The notes beneath the pieces are model-generated. The model saw nothing but the letters and a program-made list of their open reading frames with translations, was not told the origin of the DNA and ran no database searches. This document shows, in pieces, positions 1 to 5,487 of a stretch of DNA of 6,780 nt. A program made the position numbers and the translations under genes. Source of the DNA: Actinomycetota bacterium (GTDB lineage Bacteria; Actinomycetota; Thermoleophilia; Gaiellales; Gaiellaceae); the NCBI GenBank assembly GCA_020029625.1, contig JAIBJP010000090.1, positions 1 to 6,780 of the forward strand. The letters are read 5' to 3'. Every line of letters begins with the position of its first letter. The stretch's first letter is position 1.

Positions 1-1
1 C

Positions 2-49
2 AGCGACCGCGATAGCGGCCTCTGGATCTTCCGCTACACGGGCTCCTAA
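2..49 (+). CDS. C-terminal end of an unidentified gene (partial)
   Basis: Reading from base 2 gives SDRDSGLWIFRYTGS followed by TAA at 47-49. The gene begins outside the window. The ending 'SGLWIFRYTG' resembles the last beta-strand of LVIVD/beta-propeller-type repeat proteins as I recall them, but 15 residues are too few to assign a family. The strong hairpin 20 bases downstream supports a real gene end here. The other two forward frames give no comparable ending, and frame 1 hits TAG at 13-15. This is a weak call resting on the sensible peptide and the downstream hairpin. Confidence 0.4.
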   Translation, partial: SDRDSGLWIFRYTGS

Positions 50-69
50 AGAGGCGCCGGCGGATTCCA

Positions 70-98
70 AGAGGGGGCCGGGTCGCCCGGCCCCCTCT
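70..98 (+). terminator. Perfect 13-bp GC hairpin, probable terminator of the upstream gene
   Basis: The left arm 70-82 (AGAGGGGGCCGGG) pairs perfectly with the right arm 86-98 around a three-base TCG loop. It begins 20 bases after the TAA at 47-49. No T-run follows (the next bases are GCTGTGC), so it is not a textbook intrinsic terminator. U-less hairpins of this kind are common after genes in GC-rich actinobacteria. It could work on either strand, but the only gene end next to it is the plus-strand one. Confidence 0.6.
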
Positions 99-209
99 GC
101 TGTGCTAGCAGATTCACCACGCCGAACTTGACCTCGTTCCGCGGCCGCGGGCACCCGATTGCATACTCACGACGGGATTTCATCCGAGCGCGCACGTCTA
201 CGCTCCTCT

Positions 210-239
210 GCGGAGCCGGGTAGCCGAGTTAGGCTCCGC
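210..239. repeat. 8-bp inverted repeat with 14-base loop
   Basis: GCGGAGCC at 210-217 is matched by its exact complement GGCTCCGC at 232-239, around a 14-base loop. AGCC occurs a second time inside the loop (222-225), so the right arm has two possible partners and the element could in principle switch between a long-loop and a short-loop form. No T-run follows on either strand. It lies between two genes and may be a terminator, a protein site or chance. No function is assigned. Confidence 0.4.
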
Positions 240-282
240 TTGCAGAACCGCTTGCGTTTTCGCGCACCGTTGCCATCTGAGA

Positions 283-301
283 AAACGGAACGGCCCCGTT
301 T
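283..301 (-). terminator. Weak hairpin downstream of tRNA-Gly
   Basis: Read on the minus strand, AAACGG pairs with CCGTTT around a seven-base loop, and the transcript continues as T then CTC, giving four T in a row at the 3' side. It begins 17 bases past the tRNA 3' end. Six base pairs with three A-T pairs is weak, so this is a tentative tRNA terminator. Confidence 0.35.
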
Positions 302-317
302 CCAGGGCCTTCCTTAG

Positions 318-390
318 AGCGGACGACGGGGCTCGAACCCGCGACCCCCAGCTTGGGAAGCTGATGCTCTACCAACTGAGCTACGTCCGC
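318..390 (-). tRNA. tRNA-Gly, anticodon CCC
   Basis: The minus strand folds as a complete 73-base tRNA. The acceptor GCGGACG/CGTCCGC has 7 perfect pairs. The D-stem GCTC/GAGC encloses the loop AGTTGGTA. The anticodon stem TCAGC/GCTGG (one T-G pair) encloses the loop TTCCCAA, giving anticodon CCC (complement GGG at 355-357). A five-base variable loop follows, then T-stem GCGGG/CCCGT with loop TTCGAAC. The discriminator is U73 (base 318), as usual in bacterial tRNA-Gly. The 3' CCA is not encoded and must be added by the CCA-adding enzyme. This tRNA reads GGG glycine codons. It is a single gene, transcribed away from the neighbouring pilin gene. Confidence 0.96.
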
Positions 391-461
391 GCACGGTCAG
401 ATTAGCGCAGTCGCTCATGCGGGGGATAGCGCCAAAAGCGCCTCCAGCCGACCATTTGAGC

Positions 462-620
462 ATGCGCAGGCCAGACTTATGGCGCAGTGAAGAAGGACAG
501 ACGATGGCCGAATACGGCGTCATTCTCGCCGTCATCACGCCGGCAATCGTCGGCGTGATCGCCCTGCTCGCCTTCGCCATGGCCGAGCATTTCCAGGCGA
601 TCGTCTCCATCATCACGTAG
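462..620 (+). CDS. Flp-family type IVb pilin, small
   Basis: A 52-residue protein with a short positively charged leader (MRRPDLWRSEEG) followed by QTMAEYGVILAVITPAIVGV and a second hydrophobic stretch. The type IVb/Flp prepilin processing site is visible: Gly12, then cleavage, then Gln1, with Glu at +5 and Tyr at +6 of the mature chain. Mature length would be 40 residues, almost all one hydrophobic helix. In the known family, a prepilin peptidase (TadV/PilD type) cleaves after the Gly, and the Tad machinery assembles the pilin into surface fibres for adhesion. The in-frame ATG at 417 would give a 27-residue leader. I prefer 462 because its 12-residue leader is basic like other Flp leaders, but neither start has a good ribosome binding site. 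No other Tad/pilus gene is in the window. The proline in AVITPAIVG, inside the membrane helix, is notable. Confidence 0.85.
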   Translation: MRRPDLWRSEEGQTMAEYGVILAVITPAIVGVIALLAFAMAEHFQAIVSIIT

Positions 621-641
621 CCCGGCAAACACCGTAAGAAC

Positions 642-670
642 GAGGGACGGCCGCCGCAGCGCCGCCCCTC
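642..670 (+). terminator. GC hairpin after the pilin gene
   Basis: GAGGGACGGC at 642-651 pairs with GCCGCCCCTC at 661-670, with one A/C mismatch and a nine-base loop. It starts 21 bases after the pilin stop and lies 72 bases before the aldolase start. No T-run follows. Probable U-less terminator separating the pilin transcript from the aldolase, though it could instead lie in the aldolase 5' leader. Confidence 0.4.
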
Positions 671-730
671 AGATCGGTGATCCTACTCCCTCCTCCGCGG
701 GTATGGAAGATACTTAGCGAGAGCTCAGGG

Positions 731-736
731 AAGGAG
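731..736 (+). promoter_or_regulatory. Ribosome binding site that fixes the aldolase start
   Basis: AAGGAG lies six bases upstream of the ATG at 743. It selects this start over the in-frame upstream start at 677, which would add 22 residues (beginning MILLPPPRVW) unlike any class I aldolase N-terminus I know. Confidence 0.8.
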
Positions 737-742
737 TTGGCC

Positions 743-1771
743 ATGGCTGAAAACGGCCTCGAACAGACCGCCCGCGCACTTGTCGCGCCGGGTAAGGGAA
801 TCCTCGCCGCGGACGAGAGCGACGGGACGATCAAGAAGCGCTTCGACGCGATTCAGGTCGAGTCGACCGAGGAGAGCCGCCGCGCGTATCGCGAGCTGCT
901 CTTCACGACGGCCGGCATGGAGGAGCACATCAGCGGCGTCATCCTCTACGACGAGACGATCCGGCAAAGCTCGGCGGACGGCACTCCGTTTCCGGAGCTC
1001 CTCGAGAGCAAGGGCGTGATTCCGGGGATCAAGGTGGACAAGGGCGCCAAGCCGCTCGCACTCGCGGAAGGCGAAACGATCACCGAGGGGCTCGACGCAC
1101 TGCGGGAGCGGCTTGCCGAGTACCGCGACCTCGGCGCGCGCTTCGCGAAGTGGCGCGCGACGTACTCGATCGGCGAGGAATTCCCGACCGAGTACTGCAT
1201 CTGGACGAACGCGCACGCGCTCGCCCGCTACGCCGCGCTCTGCGAGGAGGCGGGCCTCGTCCCGATCGTCGAGCCGGAGGTGCTCCAAGATGGGACGCAC
1301 TCGATCGAGGAGAGCGCGAAGGCGACCGGCCGCGTCCTTCAGGCCGTCTACACGGAGCTGCACGACCAGCGCATCGAGTATCGCGGCACGCTGCTCAAGC
1401 CGAACATGGTGCTCTCCGGCTACTCGGCGTCCTCGCGCGCCGGTGTTGACGAGGTCGCGGACGCGACGCTCGAAGTCCTCTACAAGCACGTGCCCGCCGC
1501 GGTCCCGGGAATCGTGTTCCTTTCCGGCGGCCAGACGGACGAGGACGCGACCGTGCACCTGAACGCAATGAACGCGCTGGGACCGCACCCCTGGGAGCTG
1601 TCGTTCTCCTACGGACGGGCGCTGCAGGCTGCAGCGCTGAAGGCCTGGCGCGGCGAAGAGGCGAACGTGCAGGCGGCTCAGGATGCCTTCGCCCACCGCG
1701 CGAGAATGAACGGCCTCGCGCGCTCCGGCGAATACTCCCCCGACCTCGAGAAGGAGTTCGCAGCGGTCTAG
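743..1771 (+). CDS. fba: Class I fructose-bisphosphate aldolase
   Basis: A 342-residue cytoplasmic enzyme that reversibly splits fructose 1,6-bisphosphate into dihydroxyacetone phosphate and glyceraldehyde 3-phosphate, in glycolysis and gluconeogenesis. It matches the metal-independent Schiff-base class of animals and plants along its length. It shows APGKGILAADES (Asp24), AKWR (Lys136), VPIVEPEVL (Glu177 and Glu179), TLLKPNMVLSG with the Schiff-base Lys219, FLSGGQTDEDA, and FSYGRALQAAALKAW. It ends at EKEFAAV and lacks the flexible tyrosine-ending tail of the animal enzymes, so it is about 20 residues shorter than those. The start is set by AAGGAG at 731-736. Its stop TAG (1769-1771) overlaps the stop of glpX on the other strand. 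GlpX catalyses the next gluconeogenic step, which fits the context. This is not the metal-dependent class II aldolase that most bacteria use. Confidence 0.96.
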   Translation: MAENGLEQTARALVAPGKGILAADESDGTIKKRFDAIQVESTEESRRAYRELLFTTAGMEEHISGVILYDETIRQSSADGTPFPELLESKGVIPGIKVDKGAKPLALAEGETITEGLDALRERLAEYRDLGARFAKWRATYSIGEEFPTEYCIWTNAHALARYAALCEEAGLVPIVEPEVLQDGTHSIEESAKATGRVLQAVYTELHDQRIEYRGTLLKPNMVLSGYSASSRAGVDEVADATLEVLYKHVPAAVPGIVFLSGGQTDEDATVHLNAMNALGPHPWELSFSYGRALQAAALKAWRGEEANVQAAQDAFAHRARMNGLARSGEYSPDLEKEFAAV

Positions 1772-2766
1772 CGGTACTCGCGTCCGGAAAGGCGAGACAA
1801 CTTTTCCAGGTGGTGGTACGCCTCCACGCGCCGCACCGTGCCCGAGCGTGAACGCATGACGATCGAGTCGGTGACGGCTCCGTCCTTGGAGAAGCGGACG
1901 CCGTTGAGCAGCGCTCCGTCCGTGACTCCGGTCGCGGCGACGAAGATGTTCTCGCCGCCGACGAGGTCGTCCGTCGTGAGCACGCGATCCGGGTCGTAGC
2001 CGGCCTCGATGAGCTTCGCTCGCTCGTCGTCGTCCCTGGGCCACAGGCGCCCCTGCACCGCTCCGCCCAGGCACTTCACCGCCGCCGCGGCGATCACGCC
2101 CTCTGGCGTGCCGCCGATGCCCATCATCAGATCGACAGTCGATCCCTGCCGGGCTGCCGCGATCGCGGGGGCGACGTCTCCGTCGGTGATGAGATTCACC
2201 TTCGCCCCGACGTCACGGAGCCCGTCGATCAGCTTCTGGTTGCGCTCGCGGTCGAGGACGACCACGGTGATGTCGGTGGGCTTGCCGCCTTTGAGCTCAG
2301 CCGCCCGGCGGACGTTGTCCTGGGGCGAGGCGTCGATGCTGATCGCCCCAGCGATCTCCGCGCCGGCCGCGATCTTGTCCATGTAGACCGCCGCTCCAGG
2401 GAAGAACATCGTCCCGCGCTCGGCGACTGCAATCACGGCGATCGCGTTGGGCTGCCCCACGGAAGTCAGCCGTGTGCCCTCCAGGGGATCGACGGCGACG
2501 TCCACCTCGGGCGGCTCGCCGTTCCCGACCTCCTCGCCGTTGAAGAGCATCGGCGCTTTGTCCTTCTCGCCCTCTCCGATCACGACGACGCCGGCCATCG
2601 TCACCGTGTCGAGCATCGCGCGCATGGCGTCGACCGCACCCTGGTCAGCCGCTTCTTTGTCCCCGCGGCCGATCCACCGCGCGCACCCCAACGCGGCGGC
2701 CTCTGTGACGCGCACCAGCTCGAGCGCGAGGTTCCGGTCGGGGACGGAGCCGTTCCCGCCTGCCAT
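1768..2766 (-). CDS. glpX: Class II fructose-1,6-bisphosphatase (GlpX)
   Basis: A 332-residue cytoplasmic enzyme of the lithium-sensitive phosphatase fold that hydrolyses fructose 1,6-bisphosphate to fructose 6-phosphate, the committed step of gluconeogenesis. Family motifs are intact: GRGDKEAAD (Asp36/Lys37), VIGEGEKD (Glu65, Glu67), the metal-binding VDPLEGT (Asp93, Glu96), the DRER substrate loop (172-175), ITDGD (Asp195, Asp197) and GIGGTPEG (Glu222). Length is normal for the family. Some GlpX proteins of phototrophs also act on sedoheptulose 1,7-bisphosphate, which cannot be judged from sequence. The ATG is preceded by AGGA (2774-2777) at seven bases, which overlaps the stop codon of the upstream transporter gene. 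It is therefore probably the last gene of the argS-transporter-glpX transcript. Its TAG stop shares bases 1769-1770 with the aldolase stop on the opposite strand. Confidence 0.97.
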   Translation of the reverse strand: MAGGNGSVPDRNLALELVRVTEAAALGCARWIGRGDKEAADQGAVDAMRAMLDTVTMAGVVVIGEGEKDKAPMLFNGEEVGNGEPPEVDVAVDPLEGTRLTSVGQPNAIAVIAVAERGTMFFPGAAVYMDKIAAGAEIAGAISIDASPQDNVRRAAELKGGKPTDITVVVLDRERNQKLIDGLRDVGAKVNLITDGDVAPAIAAARQGSTVDLMMGIGGTPEGVIAAAAVKCLGGAVQGRLWPRDDDERAKLIEAGYDPDRVLTTDDLVGGENIFVAATGVTDGALLNGVRFSKDGAVTDSIVMRSRSGTVRRVEAYHHLEKLSRLSGREYR

Positions 2767-2773
2767 GCTGCGA

Positions 2774-2777
2774 TCCT
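2774..2777 (-). promoter_or_regulatory. Ribosome binding site of glpX inside the upstream stop codon
   Basis: On the minus strand the sequence TTTAGGATCGCAGC precedes the glpX ATG. AGGA is seven bases before the ATG, and its first two bases belong to the TAG stop of the transporter gene. This packing favours translational coupling between the two genes. Confidence 0.6.
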
Positions 2778-3669
2778 AAACGGCGGGGACTTCCGGCGAC
2801 GGCTCGCCCGCGTCGTCGTACAGGACCACGACCGCGCCCCCGACGAGCACCGCCACACCTCCGACCACGACCTGCCAGCCGAGGTCCTGGCCGAGGATCG
2901 CCCACGCGAGGAGGGATGCGGACAGCGGATCGAGGTAAGCGAGCAGCCCGGCCGCCTGGGCGGTCACGTCCCTGAGCGCTCGCATGTAGAGGACTCCCGC
3001 CGCCCCGGTGAGGAACGCGCCGAGCGCGATCACCCAGACCCACTCGACGCCGTGCGGGAGGAACCGCCCGCCGGCGACGGCGAACGGAAAGAGGAGCAGG
3101 GCGACGGCCGCGTAGCTCCAGAAGGCGAGGGCGACGGGGGCGATATTCCGGACTAGGCTCTTGCTCCAGATGACGATGAGGGCGTAGGTGATCGCCGCGC
3201 CGAGGCCGGTTCCCACGGCGGCTGGGTTAGCCGCGGCGCCTCCTTCTCCGCCGAGCGCGATCAACGCGATGCCCGGAGCCGAGATGGCGAGCGCGATGAG
3301 GCCGATCCTGCTGCGTGCTTCCGGCAGGAGGAGCGGCGCGAGCACCGCCAGGAAGATGGGGGCCGTATAGACGGTCAGGATCCCGACTGCGACCGAGGCG
3401 AGCTTCAGCGTCTCGAAGAGGAGCGCCCAATGCACGGCGACGAGGAGAGCGAGCCCTAGCACTTGAGGGCGCCGCTGAGCCACGGCGAGGAGTCGCACGC
3501 GCCAGACGACGAGCACCAGTGCGGGAACCGTCACGGCGGCTATAGCGCAGCGCCAGAAGACAAGCGCAGCCGCGGGCAGGTCGACGCCGGCGGCGATCAC
3601 GGACACGAAACCCCACGACGCCGCGATTCCGGCGACGGCGAGATTCCACCGGTTGGGAGCCCGCCTCAC
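2776..3669 (-). CDS. EamA/DMT-family transporter, about 10 membrane helices
   Basis: A 297-residue inner-membrane protein of the drug/metabolite transporter superfamily. Two EamA-type halves are visible. The first runs about 9-140, with hydrophobic segments near 9-28, 33-56, 71-90, 94-115 and 122-139. The second runs about 150-284, with segments near 152-168, 176-199, 208-229, 233-257 and 265-284. Each half ends in the characteristic pattern: SVAVGILTVYTAPIFLAVLA in the first and LLAYLDPLSASLLAWAILGQ in the second. The substrate is unknown; relatives export amino acids, nucleotide-sugar precursors or drugs. I chose the GTG at 3669 because its GTGA overlaps the argS stop TGA by four bases, a usual sign of translational coupling. 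The in-frame start at 3738 would add 23 arginine-rich residues inside argS and is unlikely. It ends 9 bases before the glpX ATG. Confidence 0.9.
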   Translation of the reverse strand: MRRAPNRWNLAVAGIAASWGFVSVIAAGVDLPAAALVFWRCAIAAVTVPALVLVVWRVRLLAVAQRRPQVLGLALLVAVHWALLFETLKLASVAVGILTVYTAPIFLAVLAPLLLPEARSRIGLIALAISAPGIALIALGGEGGAAANPAAVGTGLGAAITYALIVIWSKSLVRNIAPVALAFWSYAAVALLLFPFAVAGGRFLPHGVEWVWVIALGAFLTGAAGVLYMRALRDVTAQAAGLLAYLDPLSASLLAWAILGQDLGWQVVVGGVAVLVGGAVVVLYDDAGEPSPEVPAV

Positions 3670-5180
3670 ATGCGCTCGGGGGCTTCGACGCCGATGAGAT
3701 CGAGGCTGCAGGCGATGACGATCTTCGCGGCCTCGCACAGCGCGAGCCTGAATGCCTCGGCCTCGCTCTCGAGCACGCGATGGTCGTGGTAGAAGCGGTG
3801 GAAGTCGTCCGCGAGGCGAATGGCGTAGACCGGCAGCGCGTGCGGGCCGCGGCGCTCGGTCGCCTCTGCGACGGTCTCAGGAAACTCAGCGAGCCTTTTC
3901 ACGAGGTCGCGCTCCTCGGGCGCGAGCTCGCCGAGCGGCTCCGGCGAACGGTGGGCCGAGCCGGCCTTTTGGAGGATGCCGGCGATGCGCGCGTGCGCGT
4001 ACTGGACGTAGTAGACGGGGTTCTTGTCCGTCTTCTCCCGGGCCAGGTCGACGTCGATCTCCATGGGCTGCTCGTGGCTCGACCGCACGAGGTACCACCG
4101 CGCTGCATCGACACCGATCTCGTCGATGAGCTCGTCGAGGAAGACGACGTCGCCGCGTCGCTTCGACATCTGCCGGGCCTCGCCCCCCTCCGTCAAGTGC
4201 ACGAGCTGGTAGATGAGCACCTCGACGGACTCCGGATCGTGGCCGAATGCGCCTGCGAGAGCCTTGAGGCGCGAGATGTACCCGTGGTGGTCGGCGCCCA
4301 GGACGTAGAGGAGGCGTTCGAAGCCGCGCTCGTACTTCCACAGCGTGTGAGCCGCGTCCCCGGCGAGGTAGGTCGGCCGCCCGTCCGCCCGCACGAGTAC
4401 GCGATCCTTGTCGTCGCCAAACGCAGTCGTGCGGAGCCAGACAGCGCCGTCCTGTTCGAACGTGTGGCCCTCCAGGGCCTTCAGGGCGGCTTCGGCGTCG
4501 AGTTCTGTCTCGCGCACCCAGTCGTCCACGGGCACGCGGAAGCGCGCGAGAGTCTCCTTGATCTCCTCGATCATGCGCTCGACCGGATCTCCGGTCTCGC
4601 CCGCCAGCCGCGTGACGTACTCGCCCGCGTAGCCGCCCTCGGGCGGCTCCTCCCCACGCCCACGCGCCTCGACGGAGGCGCGGAAGAGGTCGGCCTGGGC
4701 CCCGGCGTCGTTGAAGTAGCACTCGCGGGCGACGGTGTGGCCCGCAAACCGGAGCAAGCGGGCAACCGAGTCGCCATAGGCGCCGTTCCGTGCCGACGCA
4801 ACGGTCAGCGGCCCCGTCGGATTGGGCGAGACGAGCTCGACCTGGACGCGCTCGGTCGTCGAGGCCGTGCCGGCGCCGTAATCCTCGCCCGCCGCCAGGA
4901 TCTCCCCCAGAGCCTCGCCGTACCACGCCGGCGACATCCAGAGGTTGAGGAAGCCGGGCGGAGCGACCTGAGCGTCGGCCACGCCCTCCATGTCGAGTGC
5001 AGCGGCCCGGAGCTCCTCCGCGATCTCCACTGGCGCGCGGCGAAGCGTCGGTGCGGCGCGCAGGGCCGCGTTCGTGGCGTAGTCGCCATGCTCGGCCTGG
5101 CCCGGCCGCTCAAGGGCGACCGGAACGCCGAGGCGGTTCTGAAGGCTCCGCTCGATTCGCGCAATCGCTTCGGCCGGCAT
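3666..5180 (-). CDS. argS: Arginyl-tRNA synthetase with altered HIGH motif
   Basis: A 504-residue cytoplasmic class I synthetase that charges tRNA-Arg with arginine using ATP. The N-terminal tRNA-binding domain (about 1-100) shows HGDYATNAAL (31-40) and PGFLNLWM (75-82). The Rossmann catalytic core begins at VELVSPNPTGPL (114-125). DHHGYISRLKAL, VLIYQLVHL, QMSKR (337-341) and IGVDAARWYLV follow. An alpha-helical DALR-type anticodon-binding domain with NPVYYVQYAHARI, near 400, runs to the end. The usual HVGH/HIGH sequence after PTGPL is here T126-V-A-S129, so both histidines are missing (codons 4794-4805), while the region around it (ARNGAYGDSVARLLRFAGH and YFNDAG) is intact. The ATG at 5180 gives the normal N-terminus; the upstream start at 5252 would add 24 unrelated residues. 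It is somewhat shorter than typical ArgS (about 550-580). It appears to lead a transcript with the transporter and glpX. Confidence 0.93.
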   Translation of the reverse strand: MPAEAIARIERSLQNRLGVPVALERPGQAEHGDYATNAALRAAPTLRRAPVEIAEELRAAALDMEGVADAQVAPPGFLNLWMSPAWYGEALGEILAAGEDYGAGTASTTERVQVELVSPNPTGPLTVASARNGAYGDSVARLLRFAGHTVARECYFNDAGAQADLFRASVEARGRGEEPPEGGYAGEYVTRLAGETGDPVERMIEEIKETLARFRVPVDDWVRETELDAEAALKALEGHTFEQDGAVWLRTTAFGDDKDRVLVRADGRPTYLAGDAAHTLWKYERGFERLLYVLGADHHGYISRLKALAGAFGHDPESVEVLIYQLVHLTEGGEARQMSKRRGDVVFLDELIDEIGVDAARWYLVRSSHEQPMEIDVDLAREKTDKNPVYYVQYAHARIAGILQKAGSAHRSPEPLGELAPEERDLVKRLAEFPETVAEATERRGPHALPVYAIRLADDFHRFYHDHRVLESEAEAFRLALCEAAKIVIACSLDLIGVEAPERM

Positions 5181-5187
5181 GGGGCTA

Positions 5188-5194
5188 TATCGTA
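5188..5194. promoter_or_regulatory. Candidate bidirectional -10 element between argS and the DUF3467 gene
   Basis: TATCGTA reads TATCGT on the plus strand and, one base offset, TACGAT on the minus strand; both fit the TANNNT pattern of bacterial -10 boxes. On the plus strand six bases separate TATCGT from the GTG at 5200. On the minus strand eight bases separate TACGAT from the argS ATG at 5180. Transcription starting at the usual distance would begin at or next to both start codons, giving leaderless mRNAs, which agrees with the absence of ribosome binding sites at both starts. I see no good -35 box at 17 bases in either direction. This is inference from motif and spacing. Confidence 0.4.
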
Positions 5195-5199
5195 GGGCC

Positions 5200-5487
5200 G
5201 TGGAAGACGAGGGCCGGGAGCGCCAACTCAACATCCATTTGGATCCGGACAACCTCGCCGGCGTCTACGCGAACTTCGCCAACGTCAGCTTCTCCGACTA
5301 CGAGTTCACGGTCACGTTCGCTCGCATCGACCACGAGGTCGAGGAGGGAGACGTGCCAGGGGTCGTCGTCACTCGCGTCAACATGGCTCCACGCTTCATG
5401 CGCGAGCTCATCGATGCGATGAACGACAGCTGGTCGAAATGGACGGCCCGCGAGGGGATCAGGAACCTGCCCGAGACCGATACCTAA
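5200..5487 (+). CDS. DUF3467 family protein
   Basis: A small soluble protein of 95 residues, with no signal peptide or membrane segment. The body, QLNIHLDPDNLAGVYANF then FSDYEFTVTFARID then VVVTRVNMAPRFMRELIDAM and WSKW, is the pattern I know as DUF3467: a two-part alpha/beta fold in which strands from residue 10 to 60 are followed by a helix. The family is widespread in bacteria and its function is unknown to me; I assign none. I prefer the GTG at 5200 (first residues VEDEGRERQ) because it sits six bases after a -10 candidate. The ATG at 5179 would add seven residues but overlaps the argS start codon on the other strand and has no ribosome binding site. The gene is divergent from argS, with 19 bases between the two starts, and its TAA overlaps the tail of the M48 reading frame by four bases. 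Confidence 0.85.
   Translation: MEDEGRERQLNIHLDPDNLAGVYANFANVSFSDYEFTVTFARIDHEVEEGDVPGVVVTRVNMAPRFMRELIDAMNDSWSKWTAREGIRNLPETDT

Larger units (their letters stand above)
99..317. other. Non-coding spacer between the first gene end and the tRNA
   Basis: No convincing gene is seen here in any frame. The stretch is less GC-rich in places than its surroundings (for example 241-290). It holds a 12-base palindrome CCGCGGCCGCGG at 139-150, an 8-bp inverted repeat at 210-239, and a small hairpin at 283-301 downstream of the tRNA, the last two listed separately. I see no convincing promoter and no riboswitch that I recognise. Confidence 0.5.

Noticed and set aside
139..150. 12-base palindrome CCGCGGCCGCGG as a possible operator
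   Set aside because: Low-complexity GC palindromes arise often in this composition, and no gene start is near enough to make an operator likely.
391..460. Possible promoter for tRNA-Gly (TAATCT eight bases before the tRNA on the minus strand)
   Set aside because: No -35 box at a suitable distance, and the -10 match is poor.
314..628. Minus-strand open frame of 104 codons covering the pilin and the tRNA
   Set aside because: Its last part is a translation of tRNA-Gly (RGFEPR-type ending), a classic false gene; the rest is antisense to the pilin.
671..730. Possible aldolase promoter (TATGGA or TACTTA near 702-717)
   Set aside because: No pair of -35/-10 boxes with acceptable match and spacing; not enough to report as a feature.
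613..834. Minus-strand open frame of 73 codons before the aldolase
   Set aside because: It covers the aldolase start and ribosome binding site, and its translation has no recognisable features.
725..2074. A 449-codon minus-strand open frame opposite the aldolase and overlapping glpX
   Set aside because: It lies over two confidently identified genes; its arginine-rich translation is typical of a GC-driven shadow frame.
3780..5195. A 471-codon plus-strand open frame opposite argS
   Set aside because: argS is a clear gene over this entire span. Long antisense open frames are expected in GC-rich DNA, and the translation (Leu/Val/Arg/Asp-rich, no domain) has no recognisable family.
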